From Agelaius tricolor (taxonomy: Eukaryota; Chordata; Aves; Passeriformes; Icteridae): a stretch of 64,000 nt of DNA. The translations under genes were made by a program, and so were the position numbers. Location: contig JALJCS010000015.1 of assembly GCA_023055355.1 (NCBI GenBank), positions 18,527,516-18,591,515 on the forward strand. Direction: 5' to 3'. This document shows, piece after piece, positions 48,801 to 61,646 of the stretch (positions are counted from its first letter, which is position 1; each line of letters opens with the position of its first letter). Under the pieces are notes generated by a model, which had not been told where the DNA came from, made no database searches, and was given only the letters and a program-made list of their open reading frames with translations.

Positions 48801-51800
48801 TGTGTTGCTGCAGCCACTCTGTGTGTGCCTGAACTCAGGGCAGAGCCCACTGTGATACTTTCCAGAGATGTTACAAGAATTAAAAAGAGACTACAGCATC
48901 ACTTTCAACTGGCTTCCCAAATGGTTTTATTAATGGTTTCAGGATGTGAGTAAATTAAGCAGATTAACTGGGGTTTTTTATTTCCTTGTATTTCAATGGA
49001 AAGAAAAGTAGGAAACCCCCTTGTAAATGAATTTGCTATGAACTCAGTGCTTTTTAGCCTAATCATTTTTTGCTCCTTTTCACCCTTGTTTTTGGGCTAA
49101 TTTCATGTTTCAGTCTTGGGAAGTTATTAGAGCTGGAACACCCCTGACCTCCCAGGATTCTTGTTGGGCTGAGCTCCTTTTTCTGTGTAAGCAGAGAGTG
49201 GAAATGACTGGGGCAGCCTTGGATGGGAGCAGTTTCTGAGAGGAACTGGGAAAGAGGAGAGGCTCTGTCTCCAAGGGGAAGTGCAAACTGAAGCAAGTAA
49301 CCAAAGCATGGTCAAAAGGGCAGTGTTGCAGCCACTGCTGAGTGTGGGATAGAAATTTTGTCCATCTGTTTTCACTGCTTTTAATCTGTGATTTTGCCAT
49401 CACCCTCTCCTTGCACCTCTGCACTCTGAAATGGATGTGAAATACCACTCTTGTGTCAGGAAAAAGAGCTGAAGTGCTGAGGAGCTGAAATATCTGCAGA
49501 TCCAAAACTTTTCCTTGGGGCCAAATTTACAGAAGTCCAGATGAGTCCCACAAATTCCAAATAGATCCAGTGAAAACTCAAATATTAATATGACCAGCTG
49601 GAGGCAAAGGCACTCTGGCTTTGGGTAATGCCCAAAAGAAATCATCATTCAGAGAAACAAAGTCTACACCTTCTCCTTAAACCCATGCTTGAGACACAGT
49701 GGGCACAGGAAAGAGAAAGGAGACACAGCTCTAGTACACACTACCAAAAAAAAAAATCTTCCCCTGCCCACAAAAGACCTTTTCACTGGAGGGAATTTTT
49801 TTCTCCCATTCATTGTTCCCCACTGATAAAAACCTGGTTAATTTTTAGGGGTTTTGGCAGTCTAGCTCCAAAACTGAAATCTGAAATAAGACAATTCCAA
49901 TTTTTTTTTTTTTTTTTTGCACATCTTCTGCCCAGAAGTCAGTAAAATCCACAGATGCTGGAGTTGACACAGCAGGTACAGATATTTATTTCCTGTGCAG
50001 TGCAAAAAGCAGTGAGCAGATCCATGCAGTGAGGGCCCTGTTGCAGAGTTACCATAGAGACAGGACACTCACAGAGCTGCTTTCCTTATTCCTACCAGTG
50101 CTGGAGAATTAGGCACAACACCTTTCCTGCTCTTTTCCCTTTTGGTGCACACAGACAAGGTGCTGAATTGCTGGTTCTGTCCTGGTGTTTGGCATCAATG
50201 AAAAGCCCCTGTGTGCATTTTTCTCTGAGCTATTGAAATGCAGACTCAGTGCCATCACCTCTGGGGTTTAGCAGAGTTCACACCTCAGCTCTCCCCGCTT
50301 TGTTCCTCAAACCATGCTCACAATTTCCTGTTTAGAAGCAAAAAGGGGGCTAAAGAGCTCTTGGTGCTTCCTCTTGTAGCTCAGTGCAGTGGTTTCTTCC
50401 CCAGAAGCAGCTGACAGTCAGGATATTTCTCTGATGGGCACTTGAGCTATTTTTTCCCATTCTCATCAGTTCAGATGGCTCTTTGTAAGAGCAGTTTCAA
50501 ACCCTAATTCCAAGTGGCTGAAAAATAATGAGATAAAATAAGTTCTTTGAGTTGTAAAAGCATTAGCTGAGCAGGCTTGGCTCAGTGTCAGAGAAGCACA
50601 AAGCACAAGGGACAGAATTAATACCCAAGAAAAGTTCTGTGAGCTCTGTAAAGAAGGTACAAGAAATCTGAATCACAGCTCTGCAGACATTGCTGTTCCT
50701 TTGCTGTATTCTCTGCACTTCTCTAAGAGCTCAAAAAGGCTTCTGATACTTATTAACTCCTTCCATTTAAATTATGGAGTTCAGAGGTGGAAGCTTTGCA
50801 GATGAAACCCTTTGGGTTTTTGTTCCTCCTTTCTCTTTGGGGAAATTGAAGTGTCATGGTGACCAGGGTTAACAGATGCACCAAAAGGTCAGCAAGGCAC
50901 GTCACATGTGAGCAATGAAAACCAAATCTGCCTCTGATGGGCTTGACTGAAGCCTTTCCAAGATGGCAAGACTGGAGAGAAGCTCTGGAGAAGCAGAGAG
51001 GGAGACTTCTGAGAAGAAAACAAGTTTTTAAAATACACAGGGAGGTCAGTGCAGATACAGGTGATGGAGGATTCATATCACAGGAGCCCTCAAAGGCCTG
51101 GCTGCAAAAACTGCTGAGTGAAGGCAAAACCTCCATTCCAGAGTTCATTCCTTTCCCCAGGATTGATTCTGTTAGGAGATAAAGGGACACAAACCAAGTG
51201 ACATCGTGGTGCCATCTTCAATATCTCCTCCCTGACGTTAACATCTACCTGAACCCATTTCCTGCTCTGTATTATTTTGCCACTAATTGCACAATAATTC
51301 TTCAATTACTGTGGACTGCAGAACAGGGAAATCCATCTGTCAGTGCTCTGTGTCCTTATGACTCTTCCTGCCCTGAATTTGGAAGGGCTGCACTTTGCAC
51401 CTCCTTTCCATTCCCTCGGGGCATCCCCTGCCAGGCACTAAGAGATTAAATTGAAGCTCCAAGCCCTGCCCTGCCGAACTCCCAGCAATTCCTGGGCTGG
51501 CAGAAGGCACAGATGAGCCACATATGAGGCAGCCTCTGAATCAGGCTGTAATTTGTAGCCCAGGATGTTCAAGTTGTGAAACCAGAGCTGTCTGCCTACG
51601 TACACAAGGCCAGAAACTGGTGATGTAAAATTCCCTTTCTGCTCAGAGAAAAGCTTTGGATCCCAGGGGATTTCTTTAGGATGAAACTGGGAATTTGAAT
51701 TAGATTCTGCTCCTTTTTTTCCCTCACCTGGGCACTCAGTGGGATTTGGACAGTGGGATAAAGAGCAGCACATGATCCAGGGTCAGAAGGACTCAGCACC

Positions 51801-54800
51801 CAGCTGTGTTGATGAGTCAGGAGTGGTGTCTGGGATTTATTCCTTTTTAATATATATTTTTACCCTGTAAAATATGGGTATGATTTATGATTCTGTTGAC
51901 TTTTCAAATACAGTAATAAGCACTTTAACATCTTCAAAGTGCTTACAGATACTATCTCACTTAATCTCCAAGGGAAGGAACATAAGAAAATAATTAGTAA
52001 CAGATAAGAAAATGTTTTAATTTTGTAAAAGAACTTAAAGGTTATGACAAATGAAAGACCTGATGTTGAACTAAATGAAAGCAATGGAAATGAGCTGGAA
52101 CTTGTATCCATGCAAGGTTTCTGGTATCCACTCTGTGGGTTTGGTCTGGGTGTGGAGTCCCTTGTCTGGTGAAGGGGCAGAAGAAAGAAAGCCAGAGTTA
52201 CACAAGGAGCTGAGCTGTTATCCCTGGGGGAAAGGGCTCAGGCTGCATTGCCAGCAGGATGCTGGCCTTGCAGGAGCAGAGAACTCCTCTCTCTCCAGCC
52301 CCTTGCAGTGACCATTTGAGCCCTTCCAGCAGGGCAGGAGCTCGTGGCTCTCTTGGCACGTGCCCACATTGCCCTGGCCAGAGCCTGCTGCAGCCCTTGC
52401 CAGTGAATAAATGTCACATGAAGGAAGAAATTACAGCTGGGAGTGCCCAAATCCCAGAGAACTGCCCAGTTTGCAAATTAACACAAAGATTCTGGCCTTG
52501 TTTTGTTACAGGGGAAGCCAGCTGGATGAAAATATTTCTTTTTGGATAGTAGTTGTAGAAGAATGGGAGGACTGGGGTCATAGAAAGCCAAAATCTTTGC
52601 AAGTTCCAAGTGCTGGTTTGAATGCACTCTTTTCTCTCAAGACCTTCAGCTGTTCCCTGCATGCTGAGAAACACTTTCTGAAGGGCCATTTTGAAGTAGT
52701 ACAGCACAAAAAAAGCATTCCTCCTTCAGAGAGCATGGAATACTAATTTAGGGTTGGTAAGCTGTGGGGGAAAAAAGGCTCCTCATGGTCCCCTTTCACC
52801 AGGATGTTTTTTCCCCATCCTTTTTGAATTTAATAATGTGTCAAATTAGGGTTAAAGTGCTCTGTTTCCTGTGCTCTGCTCTGACTTCAATGCTGTACAA
52901 GACCTCCCCAATTCTGCTTTTCTCTGGCACTGCTCAGACATGAGAAAGTCCCAAAGGCATTGTGTAAAGCTGCTGGTTGAGCAAAGGAGAGCAGTGAGGG
53001 GAGCATGTAAACAAGGCAGGCAGCAGATCCACCCCAGCACCCTGCACTGCTCTGAGCACTGGCTCCAGTTTGGCACCACTGGCTTTGGCTCTGCCTGGCC
53101 AGCACATCCCAGTTTGACACAGACCGGCTTGGAAAACCCTTTTTGTCACCTGCTTTTGAATGGATTTTTAGTGAGTCCACTCTCTGAGATAAAACATCTG
53201 TTTGGGTGAGGGATGTCCCTGCTTTAGGTTACAGTGTTCAGAATTCTGCTCATGTTCAGAATTCCTTTCAAACAAGATGGATTTAAAAAAAAAAAATTAA
53301 AAAATAACAAATTTGCTGCACAGCTCCTCAAGCTTTCCACATCTAAAGTTCCCTCTATCCTTGGGGACTGCTCAGGGTCCTTTTGAAAGCCTCAGTACCA
53401 CTGCACCTGAGGCCCACAAAAACCCCCCTGGTGCAGAGCTCAGTCCTGCCCTTCCCCACAGAAATTTCCCCATATTGCCCCGAACTCATACCACATTGCC
53501 TTGCCAATACAGACCCCTGGAAAGTCTAGACTCAAACTGGGAGTATTTCTGAGCCAGGCTGGGTTTTATCTTGTAATGGTGGTTCACTAAATTACGCCCT
53601 TAATGACATCTATGAATCAGTTCATTCTGTCCAAAGAATTCATTATGAAGACATTCTTGATTTGTGGAGCTTAAGTAGGAAAGTGCATCTACAGGTGTCA
53701 TCCAAAACCTGAGTTATAGGATTATATATTATCTTTTAGAGCCATGAAAACGTGGAAATTAGTGTTCAGGTTTTCTCCCTACCACATACAGGACAATCCA
53801 AATGTGTGAAATGCTTTGGAAAGGCTTTAACAGTGCTGTGTCTGTGATTGGGCCATAAACCATGTCCTGATTCACTGTATAAAACACATCCACTGCACTC
53901 CTGTACTTCCCTAAATCCCCAGATATTTACAGGAACAGTTTTCTTTCCTTACCTATGATCAAACAGTGCTTTAGAGCAGGGCTGGCTGCTCCCTGCCCTG
54001 TGCAAACCTTTCACACAGACAATAAAACTGATGTACTGTGAGAAGCAGGGTCTTAAATCCCTTTTTATGAGATACTGAAATGACTCTAAAGGGCTGTCAT
54101 TGCCACAGTTGGTGTGACCCAGGGCTGAAGGTATATTCAAAAATCAATCAAACTAAACAAAGCTTTTGGAGGGAGAGCAAATGTGAACTGGTGTTTGGTT
54201 CATGTGCTGTGCATTTTCCAGGTATGCGATAAAGAAAAGGTTCAATGAGGAATGATCAATAAGAGAGTAAATTGCAGATACCCAACTAATTCACTAAATC
54301 CAAGGCTTTTGGTAACATAATTGTAACTCTGATGTTATAATCTTCTATCCTTCACAAGCAATGTCAGGAATGACAACCTGGTATTCATTATATTGATCTG
54401 AATTCATGCACCAAACATTTCAGATCCTGTAGGTTTGTGGAGATGGATTGTACACTGAGATTAAAGAGAATGACCCTCAGAATTACTGGGCTCTTTGCAA
54501 GCCTGCACTGCACACATGGCTGGGGAAAAGTTACATTGCATTTTTCATCTTTTCTTCTCTGGGAGAATTCCATTTTCACACCTGGAAGTGTGTCAAGCCT
54601 GGAAATCAAGCCTGGAAGTCAATCCTGAAAATGTTTCCCAGTTCTGGATGGTCTCACACTGGAACATGCAGCTCTAATGTGCACCAAGACTTCCCTGATC
54701 TTATCAGAGAGCCTGAAGTGGGACCTGAAGGTCTTGTTCTGAAATTCAGCACAGCCTCTCCCTGGCCTTTGGCATGAGTCCCATGTTTATATTCATCACC

Positions 54801-57148
54801 ATATGGAGTTATTACATGAATGATAAATTTATTTACATCATAATATCCACATATATAATCTGGAAGGAGTCACAGAGAGCAGAATTGTGTCATTCCAGTG
54901 TTTAAAGCTGCCTGTTGAAATGACATGTTGTGCATGGAGATATCCTGAGCTGACAGCAAGGCTCAGCCTGGTGTGTCAGGCTGGGGCCTTGGCTTTGTCC
55001 TGCTCCCAAGGACAATTACAGGGAGTCTGTGCTCCATGGGGAGGAATTGTTTGGGTTAAGAACTTGCTTTTCTTGGTGAAAATCAGAGCCCTGCCCTAAC
55101 GTAGTTACAGCAACTGCAGCAGAAATTCCCTTAACCCAGCAGAGTGTGGGTTCAGTCCTGTTCTCTTCCATCTTGCATCTCTCAGTGTTTCCTCAGTTCC
55201 TTTGGACCTTTTGAAAAATACAGAAAAAATCCCTCATTCTCTCCTTCAGCCTTTTTTTTAGGTGTTTTTTCTTCTTTTTCTCCTAATGCTTTCTCAAACT
55301 CATTTTCTCTTTTCCTTCCTCATTTCATCTAGACTCTGTTTCATGTTGAATAAAGTACATCCCCTGTAACAGGCAATTTAATTTAAAAAGAGATAACACC
55401 CATTTCGTTTTTCCTTTTTGTAGCAGTCTCCTTCAAGTAGGCAAAGGTTCTCTGCACTGTGTTCTGTAATTAACTTGTCTTTGAGTCAACCCATATGCTC
55501 AACTAATGCAAATTATTTTCTGGCTAAGATCATTTATTGCTCGAATGAAAATTAATATTTTAATCAAAGTAACATTAAAAAGCAATTCAGCTCGTTGAGT
55601 GATTCTGAAAATTTGGTGAAAAAAATGAAAATTTTCAAAGGATGTCAATATTCAGGGAAGCTTTGATTGTGTCTGAATGGGGTTGTGTTCTGCATCCTGC
55701 AGTTTTATATAAGCCACATTATATTTCATCTTCCAAAATATTCCATACTGCAGTAGAAAGGATCTTGAGCTTTTCAAAATGTCTTGGAAAGGAATCTGGG
55801 GGAGAGATGGGAGAAGTGGCTTTTATCCAGCTCTGACTACTTAGTCACTGGCTGGAAGGACACCAATGGCAGCCACAGGAGGATTAAAGATCCCTTTCCA
55901 AAACAAGGATCATTTCAGTGTTTCCTGCCTCGTGCTTGAACCAGGGTGGACGTGGGAGCATCAGCTGCAGCTGTGGGGCAGAAACCCTGCAGAGGGGCTT
56001 TGGCAGAGAAGGGAGGAGGGAAAGCTGAGGATGCTCAGGGTCCTGGTGTGAGCCTGCTCCAGCCCCTGTCCCACAGAAGCTGGGATGGCCTCTCCATCAT
56101 TCTGAGAGAAGGAACATCCTCTCCTTGAAGCCTCAGGCCAGAAATTCAAGCCACACCAAACCTGGTCCATATGTTCTCACAGAAAGTTCACCTTTCAGAG
56201 ATCAAGTGGGTTTGTTCCAAAAAAGAATACAGAGATTTGCTGTTGACTTCAGCCTGACCCAGGTTCCACTTGTAAACTGCCTTAAAATCTCCAGCACTTG
56301 GCTGCAGTTCATTTCTCTCACAAATCCCTGAGGTCATGATTCAACAAAACATTAAATCCAGCTTAAGGGTTCCTTGTGCCAGCTCAGAAAAGTCATGACA
56401 CAGAATCACATCACACTGATCCAGAGCAAGCAAACTTGCCTATTTGAATGTATTAAACAGTAATGAGAAGTTTATGTTGGACCAGAAGTCTCTGTCCTGA
56501 TGAGGCATCTCCTGCAGCTACTGCTCCAGCATTTTTCCTCTATCAGAAATGGTCTGTCCTCTTCTAGGCAGGAAAAGTGAGAGTGAATTCTGTGTCCTGC
56601 ACTCAGCATTTCACCAGAAGCACAATCCCAATGGCTGGTCCTCATCCACTGGGTATTGCTGGCTCTGATTATTTCAGAGCTTTGCTATCCGTGATCCCAG
56701 AACCAGGGCCTTGCCCCAGCAGCCTGGAAAATGCTTGGGAAAAGCAGCAGTGCTTTCATAGAGACACTCAGAGAACATCAGGGCACTCATTTCTCCTGCT
56801 CCTTCCAGCAGGGAAGTCAGCAAAGCTGCCAAGGGCAAATCACTGCAAAGAATTCTTCCTGAAGCTCAGAGAGACTCAGGAGCCCAGTGAGATATCACCA
56901 AAAGGGAGAGCAGCTGTGAAACATTCCAGCTGTGGTGGAGCAGGGAGCTTCCCTGAAGGTTCCCTCAGCTGGCCCTGCCAAACACACCCTGGCAGTCAAT
57001 GCCTGAAGTCAGGCCTGAAATAGTTTGAATTCTTTGTCCCAGCAAGGAGAAGCTCAGCAAATCCTGGAGATTCATTGTTAGGAGTTCCAGACTGAGCTCC
57101 TTTTGGGAAACAGGATTGATCCCTGATAGCAAATTTGCTTGAGTTTTT

Positions 57149-57151
<3 letters not shown>
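45871..57151. other. Intergenic sequence
   Basis: No supported exon. A poly-T run of about 18 bases ends at 49918. The stretch 51.84-52.05 kb has wording faintly like an ancient amniote SINE (gtgcttacagatactatctc), too weak to call. Confidence 0.5.

Positions 57152-57203
<52 letters not shown>
57152..57203. repeat. 52-base poly-T run
   Basis: An uninterrupted T homopolymer between ggattt and gtggcctgaag. On the - strand it is a 52-base poly-A. Confidence 0.97.
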
Positions 57204-57204
<1 letters not shown>

Positions 57205-58136
57205 TGGCCTGAAGCCATCATACATTTGCCTTAACTATTCCAACACTTTTTCTCTGTGAGTTGTGTTCTTGTGTCATGAATTTTATTATCCATTTCCATC
57301 TGGGCTCTGGGACTGATACAGGCACCAGGTGAACACTTCACACTAACTGGGAACATTCTTTGTTGGCCCCTGAACCGTGCTGCTAAATCCTCCCAGCTAG
57401 AGAAAGAACAACTGAGACATCTGAGGTCACATTCACAGAACAATCCCAGAAAACAAGGAATTGCAATAAACAAGGGAGAGGCTTCCCAGAAAGTCATTTC
57501 CCAGTGAGCTCAGTCCATCCTGAGCCCAGGGAGCTGCAGCAGTTTGTGGCAGCCCTGGCAGCCATCCTGAGGGAGAGTGAGCAGGGAGCTTTGCACATCT
57601 GAGCAGGGAGCTTTGCACATCTGAAGGCTTTCTGTGACATTTTTAGGGCCAGAGTCCATTCTGAGCTCTGCTGTTATTCACCTACAGCTGTTTTGGCTTT
57701 TTAGCTGTTAAATATAATCTGTGCTGAAAGGGAAAAAATGGAGATGAATTCATTAGTGCTAATGTTCATTGTTTTCTTGCACAGTTTGTGTGCAGAGCAC
57801 ACAGCTCAGTGCAACCCCAAGACTTTGCCCGCTGGAGAGGAGCTCCAGAGAGGAGCTTTCCCATGCCACAACACTGACCCCCTGCAGCACACAGGGGGTT
57901 TTGTTCTGCTCAAGCCAAGGTCAGCAGGCAGATTATTCTTAAAACCTTTCCAAAAGCAAACAGAATTAAATTGTGTAATGAAAGACAGTAGTTTAATTTC
58001 TTAGAGTGAATCAAAACAGCAGAACTCCTGGAGTGGATGGATTCCTGGTAATAAAGCAAAATCAGAGAGGCAGGAAAAAAAAGTAGAGAGAATGACACTT
58101 GAGTATGTAAAATAATCACAATAAATATTTATTTAT
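57204..58136. other. Intergenic sequence
   Basis: No exon supported. Contains the 22-bp duplication at 57579. Confidence 0.6.
57579..57622 (+). repeat. 22-bp perfect tandem duplication
   Basis: gagcagggagctttgcacat plus ct occurs at 57579-57600 and again at 57601-57622 with no mismatch. Confidence 0.97.
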
Positions 58137-58190
58137 AAGGGAAGGGAAGGGAAGGGAAGGGAAGGGAAGGGAAGGGAAGGGAAGGGGAAA
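58137..58190. repeat. (GGGAA)n microsatellite
   Basis: About ten units of aaggg in a pure purine tract, immediately before a CR1 fragment. Confidence 0.97.
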
Positions 58191-58199
58191 GGGGATTAC

Positions 58200-58522
58200 A
58201 GAAACATTGGGGTGGTCAAGATCTCATTGCAGTCTTCAGCTTCCTCCCAAAGGGAAGGGCAGACACTGATCTCTTCTCTCTGGAGCTGTGCCAGGGCAGG
58301 TTTAGGGTGCCTATCAGGAAAGGTTTTTCCCCCAGAGGGTGCTGGCACTGCCCAGGCTCCCCAGGGAATGGGAACATCCCCAAGGCTGCCAGAGCTCCAG
58401 GAGAGTTTGGACAGCACTCCAGGGATGCCCAGGGGGGATTTTGGGGGTGTCTGTGCAGGGCCAGGAGCTGCACTGGGTGATCCCTGTGGGTCCCTTCCAA
58501 CTCAGGATATTCTGTGAATGTC
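58200..58522 (+). mobile_element. CR1 LINE 3' portion, about 320 bp
   Basis: The best CR1 copy in the window: aagatctcattgcagtcttc, cactgatctcttctctctgg, cccagagggtgctggcactg, aggctccccagggaatggga, gatccctgtgggtcccttcc and aactcaggatattctgtgaa appear in canonical order. It is 5'-truncated, and only 3' sequence with no reverse-transcriptase region remains. Confidence 0.95.
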
Positions 58523-59344
58523 TGAAAATTGCACCCAAGCTAATTGTGCTTCCTTTGGAACCCCTAGGGTACCCATATTAACCCCAAATTTTGGGGTGTG
58601 GATTGAATCTCTGATCAATAGTGCAAACATTAACCAGGGATAGGTATTTTAGAAATCTCCATGGAGATATTGTCATGGCAAATCAACAATGCCTAGTGTG
58701 TGACACACATTCATATTAATACCTCTAATTCATAAAAAAAAAAAAAAAAATGCCCTTTCTCCATTCTTGCAGCATGCTAGAAAGAGCTGTCACATGTTGG
58801 ATGGGATTCTAATTGCTAGCAGAATACTCAGCTGTTGACAGACACGGCTTCCTGTTGGAAATAAATGTAAACCAGAATAGGAAAGCTGGCCTGATCCAAC
58901 TGAGGTCTTTTGGAGGTGAAAAATAGAACAATTACCGGATGCAGGTAGATCAAATTTTTCCCTATGGAACAAAAATCCTGTGGGATGTGCTGATTTTGCA
59001 GAACTAAAACCTTTCCTGGGAATACATCAATTCAGTTTATCAGGGAAGAAAAAAAAGATAAATTGAATAGTTTACATTTTTTAGAATACTTGTTATTATT
59101 AATCTTTGAAGAATTAGCAATGAAAGAAATGTCAGTGGAAAGACAAAATTTCTTATACATATTCAAGCAGTGTATCAAAATCAACACAAAATGGTTTAAA
59201 AAATGTGTAAAAAAATATTTTGCTTTGTTGTAAGCATCACAACTTTTTGTGGTTTTTTATTTTTCGTCTAATCAATGAGTACTTTCTAAAGTTTTGGATG
59301 TGTTTAAAAACTTTCATCATTGTAAATGCTATCAAGATAGAATA
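58523..59344. other. Intergenic sequence
   Basis: No exon supported. Contains a short poly-A run of about 18 bases near 58735-58750. Confidence 0.6.
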
Positions 59345-59470
59345 GTCAATATAGAATATATAGTCAATATAAAATATCTAGTCAATATAGAATATCTAGT
59401 CAATATAGAATATATAGTCAATATAAAATATATAGTCAATATAGAATATATAGTCAATATAGAATATATG
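59345..59470. repeat. 18-bp AT-rich tandem repeat (7 copies)
   Basis: gtcaatata starts at 59345, 59363, 59381, 59399, 59417, 59435 and 59453, an exact 18-base period. Unit gtcaatatagaatatata, with g/a and a/c variants. It stays open on both strands because 18 is a multiple of 3. Confidence 0.97.
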
Positions 59471-61560
59471 TCTATTGTCCTTTTATCTTGTGGGTGTATG
59501 GGGCAGAGAGAGCAGGACTGATGAATAAACTGAAAACACTTCCAGTTCCTGTTTCCTGGTACTTTGGGCTGCTGGACAGTCCATGAGACCTTGAGCATTT
59601 TTCTCTTTGTTGATTTTCCTGCCCCTGAAGGGCCATGAAAGGCTGAAGATTTCCTGTCTGACCCAGGTTGCTCCTCTGATGGGGGCTGAGGTTTGAGCCC
59701 AGCTGGAGGGAGAGGAGCAGCAGAAGCAGCTCTCAGGGGAGCCCAGCAGCTCTGCTTTCCAGGAGCTGAGTGCTCAAACCCCTCAAAGGACAGAAATAAA
59801 CACCTGCTGAGGGAAAATGTCAAAATGTTCCTTCATGGCTCTTAAGAAAACAAATTCTGAAAGCTGGAGAGAACATGCCCAAAATCAACATGACAAATAA
59901 ATTAACAGCTGAATTACCCAAGTGCCTTACATGAACAAGGACAGCTCTCCATGGCACAGAATGAAATGAAAGCCCCTACCAGAATGGGATTTTATGTTGC
60001 ATTCAGGCCCACTCAAGAGAGGAGAATATTGAGACCCCAAGAGAGGATTTTCTGTTAAACTGGAGCAGACAAAGCAGGTTCCTCTGTTCCTTACCCTGTC
60101 ATTGCCTTCGAGAGGTGCAGGAGGGCAAGCAGAGGAGCTGTAGCACAGGCTCCAGCTCTTTTTCAGGTCCTTTAGCAACCAAATGAAGTTGACAGCACCC
60201 TCAGACAGGTCAGAGCAGGTACAAGGACACTGCAGGGTCAGTGGGAATGGTGTGGAACAGAATAATGAAATTCAGGGCTCTCCAGATGAGCCTCAGTGAC
60301 TGCCATAATCATAAATCACATAGGGATTGTGATTTATGGGATCATAGGGATCACACATCACAGATCTGTCACTGCTGTGTCCTGCAGGAAAGAGACAGGC
60401 ACTGCAATGATCAAAAAGGGGTTTTCCACTGCAAAATTCTCTTGTTCTGCTTCCTTTGAAAAGGACTGTAGGTATAGCATTATTTCCACCTTTGCAGAAA
60501 TATTTTATCTTAAAAAGAGTCTTATTAAATAGTCTCCAGCTGGGATTGGCTTACAGAGGGGCGTTATCTGAGCACTCCAGAGGCTCTGAAAATAGAAGAA
60601 GGAAAATGCTTCAATGAGAGAGAAAATATATGTATGCTCATAAAGGGTAATGTGAAATATCCCAGTGTGCTGGAGACACAGAGAATTGTGGCCATTGAAT
60701 TCATTTTCTCACTAAAAATATTCCAGTCAACTCCAAATAATCTCCTCTCCTCACCTGTGTTTCCAAAAGCCTTCTAAAGATTTTATCTTTGAAACCAACT
60801 TTCTTTTCATCTTCTGCTTTATCATCTTTGCTTTTGGGGTCAGTTTTTCTTTCTTAGTTTCTTTCTTTGTCAGGCTGCCTGGAACCATTGCTGTGTGTTC
60901 CACTGGAAACACACATTGCTTGTGGAGGCATCTCCAAGTATGAACCAGCTCCTGAATGAGGAGTTCATTTTGAGGAACTGTGTTGAGAACTTTTATTTTC
61001 ATGTGTTTTCAAGCTTGGGGATCCCTAACTAATCCCTGATCCTACCAGTGTCCAAAGAGACAAGCACAAGCACCCAGAGAAAAGTTAAATGCTAATTTAG
61101 AGGCTCTGATTGTGTCCTCTGAGTTCAGCTGCCTCTCCCCACTGCTCCATGTGTGAGCCAAAGGGAATAAAAGCTGGGCAGGAAGGTGATCCAGCCTGTG
61201 CCATCATGTCCAGGTGTACAGAAAGTACAGGAACTCTGGATGTCCTTCCCTTTATCACTGGGCAGCCAGCAAATAGAGAAAATACTGATTTCTTTAAAGC
61301 CTTTCTCAGGCAGAGATTGATGACTGAAGAAAACAAAACCCATCATCATTCTACATTCTTCAGTTAACCTCAAAAACCACTTCTGATGTAGGATTCTGCT
61401 CCAGGAGCTGCATCAAAGAGGAGATTGCAGCTGCAATGGGGATGGCAGTGGGGATGGCAGTCTGAGCCTGAAGTTCATCTACAACTGTCCCACAGAAAAG
61501 AGGCTGAAAAATGCAACCACACTGCAGTGATGAAGCTGCCAGTGCCAGAGCAGCATACAT
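59471..61560. other. Intergenic sequence
   Basis: No supported exon, RNA gene or mobile element. Confidence 0.55.
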
Positions 61561-61646
61561 CCCTTTTAGGGATCATTTCTTCCCTTTTAGGGGTCATTTC
61601 TTCCCTTTTAGGGATCATTTCTTCCCTTTTAGGGGTCATTTCTTCC
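61561..61646. repeat. 21-bp tandem repeat (4 copies, alternating variants)
   Basis: cccttttaggg begins at 61561, 61582, 61603 and 61624. Copies 1 and 3 read gggatc, copies 2 and 4 read ggggtc, so the array looks like a duplicated 42-base dimer. Confidence 0.96.

Noticed and set aside
50753..51190. 145-codon - strand frame with an overlapping + strand frame of 81 codons
   Set aside because: No family resemblance; opposite-strand overlap suggests chance openness of a slightly GC-rich stretch.
51840..52060. Possible ancient MIR/AmnSINE-like remnant
   Set aside because: Only a few words resemble the consensus; needs RepeatMasker to decide.
56577..57023. 148-codon + strand open frame
   Set aside because: No recognisable domain, promoter or splice context. 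This length is expected by chance in 64 kb, and the composition is that of translated non-coding DNA.
59345..61646. Regular short repeats that might suggest a CRISPR array
   Set aside because: The units are head-to-tail with no unique spacers, and the genome is vertebrate.
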